Positions 54,959 through 64,000 of a stretch of DNA of 64,000 bases are shown piece by piece. Position 1 is the stretch's first letter, and each line of letters begins with the position of its first letter. The notes beneath the pieces were generated by a model, which had not been told where the DNA came from, made no database searches, and was given only the letters and a program-made list of their open reading frames with translations. The stretch comes from an uncultured Muribaculaceae bacterium (GTDB lineage: Bacteria > Bacteroidota > Bacteroidia > Bacteroidales > Muribaculaceae). The DNA is taken from assembly GCA_910577355.1 (NCBI GenBank), contig CAJTMY010000003.1, forward strand, positions 1-64,000, written 5' to 3'. The translations under genes were made by a program, and so were the position numbers.

Positions 54959-55763
54959 TTCTTTTTGACCTACCATAATTAGTAGTGACAGGAGGATTAA
55001 TACAATATGAACAGAATGGAACAGGTTTGTTCCTAAGCTTTTTTAATTGTGATATAGACTTAAGATCCTTCACGTATATATAATCAGAATCCAAATGCTC
55101 GAATCTCATTCCAAAAGCATTATTCAGATGTTTAACGCATGCGCTTATCGAACAAGGATATATCTTATCATCAACCACTGTAATACATCCTCTGTTATAA
55201 CACTTTAAGTGAGATATATATTTATTTTGTGATTTGGTTATGTCCAAAGAAAATTTAAAGAATGAGTTTTTTTGTTCTCTATCTCCAAATACTGATGCTG
55301 TAATACCTTTTTGATTACATAAATCCATTAATATATCATAATCAAAATTTATGGGATAACGAGTTATGGCAATTTGAATTTTTAGTTTTTTACAGTGCAC
55401 CCAGAATTCATCAGTCATTTTTGGTAATAAAATTCCATTTGTAAATATAAATATATTACTTTCAGGAAAATACTTCCGGGCTATAATCATCGATTCTATA
55501 ATATCAGGATAAAGAAGCGTTTCTCCTCCGATAAGATAAATGTCTTTTATTCCCTTTTTGATAAAGGAAGATATATGTGACATATTATTCTTTAAAGATT
55601 GAATAGTTGTAAATTCTTTTGGAGCGACAGGAGAATAATGCGTACACCCTTTACAATTCAGATTACAATAATCTGTAAGTATAAATTCCAGTCGTATAGG
55701 ATCATACATATAATGATATAAAATACGTATTACTCCTATAAAAGATTTGATAAAATTTTTCAT
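54936..55763 (-). CDS. radical SAM protein with SPASM-like C-terminal cysteines
   Basis: A 275-residue protein. The [4Fe-4S] motif is C33-x3-C37-x2-C40 in DYCNLNCKGCTHYSP; GGETLLYPDI corresponds to the family's GGEP/GGET motif. Further cysteines (CYNRGCITVVDDKIYPCSISAC, and CSYC near the end) look like an auxiliary SPASM-type cluster site. Neighbours are glycosyltransferases, so a sugar or lipid modification is possible, but radical SAM proteins of this size have very varied substrates. AT-rich. It lies 103 bases after the GT2 gene. Confidence 0.82.
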   Translation of the reverse strand: MKNFIKSFIGVIRILYHYMYDPIRLEFILTDYCNLNCKGCTHYSPVAPKEFTTIQSLKNNMSHISSFIKKGIKDIYLIGGETLLYPDIIESMIIARKYFPESNIFIFTNGILLPKMTDEFWVHCKKLKIQIAITRYPINFDYDILMDLCNQKGITASVFGDREQKNSFFKFSLDITKSQNKYISHLKCYNRGCITVVDDKIYPCSISACVKHLNNAFGMRFEHLDSDYIYVKDLKSISQLKKLRNKPVPFCSYCINPPVTTNYGRSKRIKEEWMN

Positions 55764-55866
55764 TATTAAATATTGTTAATTATTTTATTTTTACACCCTA
55801 AAATTATGTTATATAACATATAATTTATAATTTTGCATTGTGTTTTTCATGGTATTAGATTTAAGG

Positions 55867-56709
55867 TTAAAGAGATTGCTCGTCGAGATGACGAGTAATT
55901 TTTTTTTGCTTATCAATACCATCTTTTGTAAAGTAATAATATGACAGTATAAATCCTTGTGTCATAAAGAAAAATGATTTATACCATGGTGCATTGCGGC
56001 GTGGTATGTCGCGAATCAGCCGCAAGTAGCCCATTATTGTACCATAACGCAGGCGCAACCAGTTGCCTTGTCCACGCAAAGATGAGAGAGAAGCCTGCCG
56101 GCAGCCCGTTGTAAGTCCGGGATGATGTACAATAGTAAGAGGAAAAAAACGCCCCTTCATTCCGGCTCGAATAATCCGATAAACAAATAGATTCTCCTCG
56201 CCGGCTCCAAATACATTATTACCAACACCAATTATATCTGAAAATTTAAGACTCTCCAGCAGACTTTTTCTTCGGAGAGCTATCTCAAACGATGTGATGT
56301 AGTAACCTTTAGGCTCGACTGCCAAATCAAATTCAAAGTCGGGATAATGTTTATTATCTCCCCCTTCATATCTGAATGTTGCAAAATCAAGTTCAGGATG
56401 ACTCTCAAATACCCTCATAACACTCAACAGCCTTTCCTCCGTATAAACCAGATCATCGTCTGCTATAAGAAGTATATCACCTATACTGTTAATTATGGAA
56501 TTGTTGCGGTTGCGCCCAAGACCAATAGAAGCTGTCTCACATACTCTTATATCGCATCTACGGAGATTTTGAGGTATTACTATTGCTTCCTTATAAGGAT
56601 TTTGAAGACTCACAAGGTATGACACATTATTTATACGCGGCAAGTCCATTTTTGCTACTCTTTCTATACCTTCTATACCGAATGTTGCTATCAGAACCTC
56701 GAGTGTCAT
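55867..56709 (-). CDS. glycosyltransferase family 2
   Basis: A 280-residue GT-A enzyme. LEVLIATFGIEGIERV opens the fold, ASIGLGRNRNNSI, then ILLIADDDLVYTEERL with the Asp cluster for nucleotide-sugar/metal binding, and an acceptor region with GAGEENLFVYRIIRAG and HHPGLTTGC. The ATG at 56709 overlaps the stop of the preceding transferase by 4 bases and starts at the first strand; another ATG at 56724 is five codons upstream. Confidence 0.88.
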   Translation of the reverse strand: MTLEVLIATFGIEGIERVAKMDLPRINNVSYLVSLQNPYKEAIVIPQNLRRCDIRVCETASIGLGRNRNNSIINSIGDILLIADDDLVYTEERLLSVMRVFESHPELDFATFRYEGGDNKHYPDFEFDLAVEPKGYYITSFEIALRRKSLLESLKFSDIIGVGNNVFGAGEENLFVYRIIRAGMKGRFFPLTIVHHPGLTTGCRQASLSSLRGQGNWLRLRYGTIMGYLRLIRDIPRRNAPWYKSFFFMTQGFILSYYYFTKDGIDKQKKITRHLDEQSL

Positions 56710-57821
56710 AATCTGGAATTCCAAAAATCAATACAATGCTGTGCAACTACTTTAGTTTCATTGTGTTTTTTTACAAAATCACGACCGAGAGCACCTGCCT
56801 GTCTGAGATTATCGGGATTCAGTATGTAATTCTTAATAGTCTCATACAATACATCATCATCAGGAACTGCATTGATTATGGGATGATTATCATTTTCTCC
56901 AATAAAATCGTAGTACTCCGGCTCAGCTCCCGAAAGTACAGCCTGTCCTGCAGCCATAGCAAGAAGTGCATTTGTACCGGGTGTGTATGAATACAACTGA
57001 TCAAGAACCAAATCTCCTTTTGCAAGTTTTTTCAGATATTTGTTGTAAGGAACATTTTCTACAATGTCAAGAGAACATTTTTCAGGATATTCTTTTGCAA
57101 TAGTTTCTGCTATTTCTCCAATACGATCTGTTCCTTTTATTGCTTTATGATAATCTATTCTTCCCAAAAACATATTAACCTTGTCATCAGCACATAACTG
57201 TCTGTCAATAGGTTTGATAGTTTTCATATCTATAGGTACACCTGCATATGCAAGTTTCTCATCTGGAAATATGCGCTGCATGGCGAGATGATATTCGTAT
57301 AGAGCCGTTGTCACGCCATCGACATGCTCATATATATAATCACAAAATCTGCCTATATCGCCTTGCTGCCATCTACAGTTTTCCTGAAGTTCTTTAATAT
57401 TCTTCTGATAGAAAACTCCCGGTGAAGTATGAAATTCAGAATAACGAAGCGGACAATCAGGCGAGATTATCATATCCATAAATGCCTTGTCTGTACCGAT
57501 AGCCGAGAGAAATACCTTGCCATTTTGCCTGCGTAGTCTGTCGAATATATGTTTAAGACGCGAAGGTCGCAACTGAACAAAAGAAGGGCTGATAATTGAG
57601 ACAATATCATACCCTTTCAACTGATTTGAAGCGAGTATTTTAAGGTATAGCAATGCACCACCTGCACGTCCGGCTATCGGGCGCCCAAGATATACATCAG
57701 TATCTGTATTCATCCATTCCGAGCCATCAGAGGCCACGGTAACATAGTGACCCAACCTACGCAGTCCTACAGCTAAACAGGCATGATAGTTGCTGTAATC
57801 GCCCAAAAGGAGAATTTTCAT
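56706..57821 (-). CDS. glycosyltransferase family 4-like protein
   Basis: A 371-residue GT-B-type protein. The N-terminal MKILLLGDYSNYHACLAVGLRRLGHYVTVAS and the C-terminal VNMFLGRIDYHKAIKGTDRI, then SYTPGTNALLAMAAGQAVLSGAEPE fit family 4 with a diverged EX7E region. It starts 1 base after the hypothetical protein gene and overlaps the GT2 gene, so the three are co-transcribed. Confidence 0.8.
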   Translation of the reverse strand: MKILLLGDYSNYHACLAVGLRRLGHYVTVASDGSEWMNTDTDVYLGRPIAGRAGGALLYLKILASNQLKGYDIVSIISPSFVQLRPSRLKHIFDRLRRQNGKVFLSAIGTDKAFMDMIISPDCPLRYSEFHTSPGVFYQKNIKELQENCRWQQGDIGRFCDYIYEHVDGVTTALYEYHLAMQRIFPDEKLAYAGVPIDMKTIKPIDRQLCADDKVNMFLGRIDYHKAIKGTDRIGEIAETIAKEYPEKCSLDIVENVPYNKYLKKLAKGDLVLDQLYSYTPGTNALLAMAAGQAVLSGAEPEYYDFIGENDNHPIINAVPDDDVLYETIKNYILNPDNLRQAGALGRDFVKKHNETKVVAQHCIDFWNSRL

Positions 57822-57822
57822 A

Positions 57823-58350
57823 TCATATACTGCCCAAGCGTCGCAAATTGTCTATTACATCACCGGCAGTCATACGGCGCTGCATACGCAATGCAGAGGC
57901 AAAGTCACGCGCCACGATAGCTACGGTAGGATGCGTGAAAAGACTGTTGTAATAACGATAGTTCTTATTATATACTGCCTCGGATTCGTCTTCGTCGAGC
58001 GAACAGTAGTTACTGCCTTCCTCGATGATGATATCATGCACGAGTCTGAGCATGTCGGCATCGGGCGACGTACCGGTACAGAATCTACGACATAGTACAT
58101 TGCCTATTAGCATTGCAGCAGTAACCTGAAACTGTCTCAACAACTCGTTCCAAGCGATCTTTGCCGAAAACCTCGGATTACCGCCGAAGAAAAACTCCTC
58201 GGCCATAGACAGTGATTCCTCATCTTCTTCAAGGGATACTCCAGCAAGCATGTCCTCGCAGTCGCAGGCCATCAAGGTTATCGCCATGCCCGCGATACCG
58301 AGACTCTTGTCTGTCTCGTCTGTATATTTCAGTCTATCGTACATTTCCAT
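57823..58350 (-). CDS. conserved hypothetical acidic protein
   Basis: A 175-residue protein, mainly helical and acidic (LEEDEESLSMAEEFFFGG), with several cysteines and no signal peptide. A Bacteroidales-restricted family is likely but was not recognised by name. It sits 4 bases after the PorZ gene and 1 base before a glycosyltransferase gene, so its transcription is tied to both secretion and glycan genes. Confidence 0.65.
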   Translation of the reverse strand: MEMYDRLKYTDETDKSLGIAGMAITLMACDCEDMLAGVSLEEDEESLSMAEEFFFGGNPRFSAKIAWNELLRQFQVTAAMLIGNVLCRRFCTGTSPDADMLRLVHDIIIEEGSNYCSLDEDESEAVYNKNYRYYNSLFTHPTVAIVARDFASALRMQRRMTAGDVIDNLRRLGSI

Positions 58351-58354
58351 TCTA

Positions 58355-60841
58355 TCAGTTGATTACAACTATCTTTGCAACAGCACCCGACGCACTGCCG
58401 GTGGCATTCTGCGACGCCATCACGAGATATACTCCCGAACGGACACGGTTGCCGGCGGCATCGCAACCGTCCCATTGAGCCATACCGCCTTCCGATCTGC
58501 CTGTCCATATCACATTGCCCTGCTGATCGGCAATTTTAATAAGAGATTTGTCCATAAGACCGTTGATGGTGATCCATCCTGTATAATCGGGACGTACGGG
58601 GTTGGGATAAGTATATACATCGCTGTAATCTTCGGCAGCAGGTGCCGAATCGGAACTGTAAAGGAACAGACCTTCGGGTGTGCCTATCAACACATCATTG
58701 CCATGCGGATCGCAGGCAAGCATGGTAATGGTATTTGAAAGCAAAGGAGAGTTGTCCGTGCGGTATTCGGCAAGAATCTCCGTACCGTCCTCATTTACAT
58801 AAAACAGTCCTGAATTTGCTGTACCTATCCACTTCTTATTATTGGAATCAACAGCTATACAGATCACAGTCTCACTGTCAAGAAGATAGTCTGCAAAATT
58901 AGTACCGTCATTGCGTGCTACTTTAGGACGCTTGACATTCAAATATGATGTGGTAGATATTCCTAACTGCTCTAAATCTTCTACAATTAAAATTCCAGTA
59001 TTACTACCAAGCCATAATTTACCGTTTTTATCTTCAATGATCCACATAAAGTTAGTGGAAAATGAATTGCCATCCTGATCTACCAATCCTGTATATATAG
59101 AATATGAATCATCGTTTACATCAGTAGTACCTTTTGTATCGTAACCAACCAACGGAGTACCAACACTTAAATGTCCTATTCTAAGACCTTTGTTATATTT
59201 AGAAGAAAATAAAATTTTCATATCAGGCCTTCCTGCATCATTATAAGGCCATTTAGGTTGCAACCAGTATTTATAATTTCCGGAAGCATCCTTTTCTTCA
59301 AGTATTTTTGGATTTTTTTTAAGAATTTCCAATGATTCTTTCGGTAAAATCTTAAAAGGTGAACCGTTTGAAACTCCAACCGGCCCTTGTGTATAATGCC
59401 AGGTTCCCACCCATAGATTACCTTTATTATCAAAAGTAGCATCAAAAGTTCTTGTACCCCAATGTGCATAAAGAGGTGAATTTTCTTTTGAGAATCTGTA
59501 ATAAACATTTCTGTCTTTTATAACAAATAGACCATCAAAATTATTGGCAAAATATACAAATGAATCATCTTCATTATCCACAGTTATTTGACCTTGCCCA
59601 CCGTATAAAAGACCCAATTTTTGATAATTTGAATATTTATCTTTGATATCTGTCGGATACAAAGATTTAAAATCACCGGTTTTCCAATTATAACTTTCCA
59701 ACAAGAATGGTGTATTATAGGCATCCCCTCCATTTATACCCATTGGATGATATTCCGACAATCCAATCCCATTAAAATACACTTCCTCGCCGTCGGGGGT
59801 GTAGGCTACGAAGCAGTTGTTGAACTGCTTTGAGGACTGAGGAAAGTATTTTTCGGAGAGGACTGTCGGTGTGGTCTGCGACAGGTCGAAATTGCCGATA
59901 CCGGCGGCATCGGCGGCCCAGACGGATGAAGGTGATGTCCAGAACGACAGACGCTGTTTGCGGAAATCGGCCGGAATATCAACGTTTGAAATGAGATTAC
60001 CTTCCTTATCAAGCATTACGAAGCGATCATTACAGGTGAGGTAGTAACCGTCCTTGTAATTCTCAAACTTGTCTGCACCCGGCACTGCAATACCGGTGTC
60101 GTTGATCGATACATTTCCGCCGGCATCGACTGTTACTTTCCACAGTTTGCCGCTGAGGGGCGCTATATAGCTGTCATCGGATATCACAATCCAGTCTGAA
60201 AGACCTATATCGCGCAGAGGTTTGAACTTAGAGAGAGTGTTGTGACGGTCGGCCTTGGGCGATATTCCGAGATAAACAATGTCCGGCTTCTCGCTGCTTA
60301 GATTCTTGGCGGCTATTATCAGATTATCGCCCATCTCGGCAATGAAGCTCACAGGTGTATTGTATATGCCCGACTCTATCACATGATGTTTCTGATCGTC
60401 GAACACCACTATGCCGAACGATGTAGCCACATATATGCGGCCTTTACCGAAATATATATGATTGACAACCTTGGCCGATGTAAGGTTGGCATCCTTGATT
60501 TCAGGGAGATTCACCACCTTGCCGTTGTCATATACAAGGTCTATGTTGCAGTTGTCGTACACACACATCAGATATTTCTCATCCTTATTATATTTCAAGG
60601 CGGCGACACCGCTGTCCGACAGCTTCGAGCCGGGTGTGTAGTATTCTGTCTCGTTGTTTTCCTTATCGTAGGCATACAAGGCTCCACCCGTAACGTAATA
60701 CACTCTATCGGGAGTTTCCTTTACAAGTTCGAAGTCCATGGCCGACATAGGTAACACCCGCCACGAACCCGGTGCATGCTGGGCGCAAACACTTACCGTA
60801 CAGGATATAATGGCAATAAGGAGAAAGATTTTTTTTATCAT
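58355..60841 (-). CDS. porZ: PorZ-like type IX secretion system protein (two beta-propellers plus C-terminal domain)
   Basis: An 828-residue secreted protein with signal peptide (MIKKIFLLIAIISCTVSVCAQ). The start HAPGSWRVLPMSAMDFELVKETPDRVYYVTGGALYAYD is typical of the PorZ N-terminal propeller; Trp/Gly-rich blades follow through about residue 730 (KGNLWVGTWHY, GKLWLGSNTGIL, KKWIGTANSGLFY), then YTYPNPVRPDYTG opens a C-terminal sorting-type beta domain. In Porphyromonas, PorZ is a surface component of the type IX secretion attachment complex handling anionic LPS. The ATG at 60841 begins the signal peptide. A generic propeller-repeat protein is the alternative. Confidence 0.8.
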   Translation of the reverse strand: MIKKIFLLIAIISCTVSVCAQHAPGSWRVLPMSAMDFELVKETPDRVYYVTGGALYAYDKENNETEYYTPGSKLSDSGVAALKYNKDEKYLMCVYDNCNIDLVYDNGKVVNLPEIKDANLTSAKVVNHIYFGKGRIYVATSFGIVVFDDQKHHVIESGIYNTPVSFIAEMGDNLIIAAKNLSSEKPDIVYLGISPKADRHNTLSKFKPLRDIGLSDWIVISDDSYIAPLSGKLWKVTVDAGGNVSINDTGIAVPGADKFENYKDGYYLTCNDRFVMLDKEGNLISNVDIPADFRKQRLSFWTSPSSVWAADAAGIGNFDLSQTTPTVLSEKYFPQSSKQFNNCFVAYTPDGEEVYFNGIGLSEYHPMGINGGDAYNTPFLLESYNWKTGDFKSLYPTDIKDKYSNYQKLGLLYGGQGQITVDNEDDSFVYFANNFDGLFVIKDRNVYYRFSKENSPLYAHWGTRTFDATFDNKGNLWVGTWHYTQGPVGVSNGSPFKILPKESLEILKKNPKILEEKDASGNYKYWLQPKWPYNDAGRPDMKILFSSKYNKGLRIGHLSVGTPLVGYDTKGTTDVNDDSYSIYTGLVDQDGNSFSTNFMWIIEDKNGKLWLGSNTGILIVEDLEQLGISTTSYLNVKRPKVARNDGTNFADYLLDSETVICIAVDSNNKKWIGTANSGLFYVNEDGTEILAEYRTDNSPLLSNTITMLACDPHGNDVLIGTPEGLFLYSSDSAPAAEDYSDVYTYPNPVRPDYTGWITINGLMDKSLIKIADQQGNVIWTGRSEGGMAQWDGCDAAGNRVRSGVYLVMASQNATGSASGAVAKIVVIN

Positions 60842-60851
60842 ATATACTGAA

Positions 60852-61448
60852 TTAGATAGTGTCCTTGTCAAGAGATCCAAATAATTCGAGCAAGCGCGCC
60901 ACAGCTCTGCCGCGATGACTCACCGCATTTTTTTCGTCGGCAGTGGCTTCGGCAAATGTCTTGTTCCATCCGTCGGGCATAAACACCGGGTCGTATCCAA
61001 AGCCGCCGCAACCGACAGGTGAATCGATTATACGTCCTTCCACTATGCCATCGACTGTATAAGTGCGGTCGCCTTTTATAAGGGCTATCACTGTACGGAA
61101 ACGGGCTTTGCGATTTTCTTTTCCCGAAAGATTTTTCAGGAGCAATGCCGTGTTGGCGGCAGCGTCATGACCTTCAGCCGACGCATAGCGGGCAGAATGC
61201 ACACCGGGCGCACCGCCGAGAGCTTCTACTTCCAGACCTGTATCGTCGGCAAAACAATCGTAGCCGTAATGCTCTTTCACCCATAAGGCTTTCATCACGG
61301 CATTGCCTTCGAGAGTATCGGCAGTCTCGGGTATATCGTCGTGACAGCCTATATCGGAAAGCGAAAGGATGGCGAGCTCCGAGCCCACCATCTTCCGCAA
61401 TTCTTCGAGTTTATGAGGATTGTTACTTGCAAATACTATTTTTTCCAT
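60852..61448 (-). CDS. rdgB: non-canonical purine NTP pyrophosphatase (RdgB/HAM1)
   Basis: A 198-residue enzyme that hydrolyses ITP, dITP and XTP to monophosphates and keeps them out of nucleic acids. Motifs: IVFASNNPHKLEEL, FADDTGLEVEALGGAPGVHSARYA, GFGYDPVFMPDG and VSHRGRAV. The ATG at 61448 matches the family N-terminus; an upstream in-frame ATG at 61475 adds nine unlikely residues. It lies 34 bases after leuS and 10 bases before the porZ gene. Confidence 0.94.
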   Translation of the reverse strand: MEKIVFASNNPHKLEELRKMVGSELAILSLSDIGCHDDIPETADTLEGNAVMKALWVKEHYGYDCFADDTGLEVEALGGAPGVHSARYASAEGHDAAANTALLLKNLSGKENRKARFRTVIALIKGDRTYTVDGIVEGRIIDSPVGCGGFGYDPVFMPDGWNKTFAEATADEKNAVSHRGRAVARLLELFGSLDKDTI

Positions 61449-61482
61449 CAATATTTTAACGGAAAAAAACGTCATTTATTGT

Positions 61483-64000
61483 TTATCCCACCACTATGTT
61501 CACAATCTTGCCGGGCACAACTATTATCTTTCGCACGGTTTTTCCGTCGAGCCATTTTACCGAAGACTCGTGGCCGAGCGCGAGTTTCTCCACTTCCTCG
61601 CGCGGAGTGGCTGCATCGACTGTGATGTTGAATCGAGCCTTGCCGTTGAACGACACTGCATAGTTGACGCTCGATTCCTTGAGATATTCCTCATTGAATA
61701 CCGGCCATGCGGCATCGCATATGGTGGTATCGCGACCTATAGCACTATGCCACAGCTCTTCGGCTACGTGAGGTGCGAACGGAGCAAGAAGAACAAGCAG
61801 ATCGGCCAATATCTCGCGCGAATGACAGTTCTGCCGCGTGAGTTCGTTGACACATATCATGAACGCCGCCACCGACGTATTGAACGAGAAGTTCTCTATA
61901 TCGGCGCTTACCTTCTTTATAAGAGTGTGAAGCGCCTTGAGATTATCGGAAGTAGGCTTGCTGTCGTCCACCAGACATGTGTCTCCTTTATAGAAAAGGT
62001 TCCACAGTTTCTTTATGAAGCGGTTCACGCCGTCGATACCATTGGTATCCCATGGTTTCGACTGCTCGAGCGGCCCGAGGAACATCTCATAGAGACGTAG
62101 CGTGTCGGCACCGTAGCGCTCCACTATATCGTCGGGATTCACAACGTTGAACATCGACTTAGACATCTTCTCCACAGCATAACCGCATATATACCTGCCG
62201 TCTTCAAGTATGAACTCGGCATCGGCGAGGTCGGGACGCCACGCACGGAAACGCTCCGTATCGAGCACGTCGTTGTTCACGAGGCTTATGTCTACATGTA
62301 TCGGACTCACCTCGTATTGATCCTTAAGGCCGGCGCTTACAAACGTATTGCTGTCCTTTATACGGTAGGCAAACGACGATCGACCCTGTATCATGCCTTG
62401 GTTGACAAGCTTGCGGAAAGGCTCGTCCTCGCACACCTTGCCTATGTCGTATAGGAATTTATTCCAGAATCTCGAATATATAAGGTGACCTGTGGCGTGC
62501 TCCGTACCACCGATGTACAGGTCGACCTGCCGCCAGTAGCTGTTGGCTTCCTCGCTCACGAGAGCGTCGCCGTTGCGCGGATCCATGTAGCGCAGATAAT
62601 AGGCCGACGATCCTGCGAATCCGGGCATAGTATTCAGTTCGAGAGGATACCCTTCGGGAGTCTTCCAGTTCTCGGCACGTCCCAGCGGAGGCTCGCCTGT
62701 CTCGGTAGGGAGATAAGCGCTTATCTCAGGCAGTTGCAAAGGCAGACTCTCTACCGGCAACATATGAGGTATGCCGTCTTTGTAATATACCGGGAAAGGC
62801 TCGCCCCAATAGCGCTGGCGGCTGAATATGGCATCGCGCAGGCGATAGTTGACCTTCACACGGCCTATACCCTTCTCCTCTATGAATTTCTTTGTTCTGG
62901 CTATTGCATCCTTTACCTCCAGTCCGTTTAGATCAAGCTCGGCACCGCAGCTGTTTATCATACGGCCTTCCTTGGCGTCGAAACTTTCCTCACTAACATC
63001 GGCACCTTCGATAAGAGGTATCACAGGCAGATTGAAAGCACGGGCGAAGGCATAGTCGCGGCTGTCGTGAGCCGGCACGGCCATGATGGCACCGGTGCCA
63101 TATCCTGCCAGCACATAGTCACTCACGTAGATGGGAATATTCTTGCCTGTAAGAGGATTCACCGCATACGAGCCTGTGAACACACCTGTCATGCGCTTGT
63201 CTATCATACGCTCGCGCTCGGTCTTGTGCTTAACGGCCTGAAGATATTTGTCCACCTCCTCTTTCTGCTCCGGAGTAGTGACTTGTGCCACATAATCGCT
63301 CTCGGGTGCGAGTACCATGAATGTGACACCAAATACGGTATCGGCACGTGTGGTGAATATCTCAAGCTCCACATCGTCGCGACCGGCCACCTTGAAGCGC
63401 ATCTCGGCGCCTTCGCTGCGGCCTATCCAGTTGCGCTGTGTCTCTTTGAGCGAATCTGTCCATTCGAGACGGTCGAGCCCGTCGAGAAGGCGCTGTGCAT
63501 ATGCCGACACACGCAGACACCACTGATACATCAGCTTCTGCTCCACGGGGTATCCGCCACGCACGCTCAGACCTTCGCTCACCTCATCATTGGCAAGCAC
63601 GGTGCCGAGTTCGGGACACCAGTTCACCATCGAGTTGCCGAGATAGGCTATGCGGTAGTTCATCAGCACGTCGCTCTTCTGCTTCTCATCCATTGCCTTC
63701 CACTCCTCGGCTGTAAAACTCATATCCGTGCCGGCAGCGGCATGTATGCCGGCTGTACCCTGTTTGTCGAAGTGAGCCACCAGACCGGATATCAGCATGG
63801 CCTTGTCGGCTTGCTTATCGTAGTAGTGGTTGAACATCTGTATGAACGCCCACTGTGTCCACTTGTAATATCCGGGGTCGCAGGTACGGATCTCTCGATC
63901 CCAGTCGTAGCAGAAACCTATCTTGTCGAGCTGCGAGCGATAGCGTGCTATGTTATCGTTAGTGGTTTTCTCGGGATGCTGTCCTGTCTGTATGGCGTAT
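61483..64000 (-). CDS. leuS: leucyl-tRNA synthetase, 5' part beyond the window
   Basis: At least 839 codons; the frame is open to the window edge, where YAIQTGQHPEKTT is read, so the N-terminal start and the first part of the Rossmann domain are outside. Visible: the end of the catalytic domain (CYDWDREIRTCDPGYYKWTQW), the CP1 editing domain (about FTTRADTVFGVTFMVLAPE and GTGAIMAVPAHDSRDYAFA), the second half with IGGTEHATGHLIYSRFWNKF, the KMSKS loop in EKMSKSMFNVVNPDD, the anticodon-binding domain and a C-terminal end at PGKIVNIVVG. It charges tRNA-Leu and is essential. First visible gene of the run to rdgB and porZ. Confidence 0.96.
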   Translation of the reverse strand, partial: YAIQTGQHPEKTTNDNIARYRSQLDKIGFCYDWDREIRTCDPGYYKWTQWAFIQMFNHYYDKQADKAMLISGLVAHFDKQGTAGIHAAAGTDMSFTAEEWKAMDEKQKSDVLMNYRIAYLGNSMVNWCPELGTVLANDEVSEGLSVRGGYPVEQKLMYQWCLRVSAYAQRLLDGLDRLEWTDSLKETQRNWIGRSEGAEMRFKVAGRDDVELEIFTTRADTVFGVTFMVLAPESDYVAQVTTPEQKEEVDKYLQAVKHKTERERMIDKRMTGVFTGSYAVNPLTGKNIPIYVSDYVLAGYGTGAIMAVPAHDSRDYAFARAFNLPVIPLIEGADVSEESFDAKEGRMINSCGAELDLNGLEVKDAIARTKKFIEEKGIGRVKVNYRLRDAIFSRQRYWGEPFPVYYKDGIPHMLPVESLPLQLPEISAYLPTETGEPPLGRAENWKTPEGYPLELNTMPGFAGSSAYYLRYMDPRNGDALVSEEANSYWRQVDLYIGGTEHATGHLIYSRFWNKFLYDIGKVCEDEPFRKLVNQGMIQGRSSFAYRIKDSNTFVSAGLKDQYEVSPIHVDISLVNNDVLDTERFRAWRPDLADAEFILEDGRYICGYAVEKMSKSMFNVVNPDDIVERYGADTLRLYEMFLGPLEQSKPWDTNGIDGVNRFIKKLWNLFYKGDTCLVDDSKPTSDNLKALHTLIKKVSADIENFSFNTSVAAFMICVNELTRQNCHSREILADLLVLLAPFAPHVAEELWHSAIGRDTTICDAAWPVFNEEYLKESSVNYAVSFNGKARFNITVDAATPREEVEKLALGHESSVKWLDGKTVRKIIVVPGKIVNIVVG

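Noticed and set aside
55850..55950. Small plus-strand frame after the TAATTTTG box
   Set aside because: About 31 codons, overlapping antisense to the end of the GT2 gene, with no recognisable product.

Overview
The window looks like a chromosome segment of a gut Bacteroidales bacterium, most likely a Muribaculaceae relative. This is inferred from several things: promoters of the Bacteroidota type (TTTG, about 19-23 bases, then TAnnTTTG), no Shine-Dalgarno sites, a SusC/SusD polysaccharide utilization locus with a hybrid two-component sensor, a PorZ-like type IX secretion protein, secreted proteins with near-identical C-terminal tags, and the rnpA-yidD arrangement. No rRNA, tRNA or CRISPR array was recognised.

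Layout. 1-4991: a secreted endonuclease/exonuclease/phosphatase protein and a large secreted multidomain protein, flanked by intergenic repeat clusters. 4992-9670: a plus-strand housekeeping run (S24-type repressor, RNase HII, TGS-domain uridine kinase-like protein, TPR protein, GNAT/FemAB-like acyltransferase). 9690-11282: a separately promoted two-gene module, an AAA ATPase plus a small PD-(D/E)XK-like protein, which resembles the architecture of anti-phage systems. 11355-12437: mannose-1-phosphate guanylyltransferase. 12549-32191: an esterase-rich glycan utilization locus. Its minus-strand operon (carboxylesterase, susC, susD, lipoprotein esterase, CE1 esterase, two GH3 enzymes) is divergent from a hybrid two-component regulator, with a further carboxylesterase behind it. 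susC carries a one-base deletion that breaks it in two.

32342-38064: envelope genes (methyltransferase-like protein, YfhO membrane protein, Kdo-kinase-like protein, GT4, GT2). 38334-40007: a second secreted protein with the same C-terminal tag as the first one. 40546-46598: a minus-strand housekeeping run (tatD-like, yidD, rnpA, hemD-like, DUF4271, LOG, SpoU methyltransferase, O-methyltransferase, small membrane protein, epimerase). 46939-49133: a compact operon with a 28-bp palindromic operator, a truncated RelE-like toxin, an intact XRE antitoxin-like regulator and a TIR-Sel1-repeat protein of mosaic composition. 49152-52149: a GT4 gene and a divergent DXS-paralogue transketolase. 52255-57821: visibly AT-rich surface-glycan genes (acyltransferase, GT-C-like membrane protein, radical SAM protein, GT2, GT4), probably acquired. 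57823-64000: a conserved hypothetical protein, PorZ, RdgB and LeuRS (cut by the window edge).

The two best candidates for undescribed systems are the ATPase/nuclease-like pair at 9752-11282 and the palindrome/antitoxin/TIR-Sel1 operon at 46939-49133. Structural curiosities are the recurring nested inverted-repeat intergenic elements and the shared 3' cassette (C-terminal tag plus hairpin) of the two secreted proteins.
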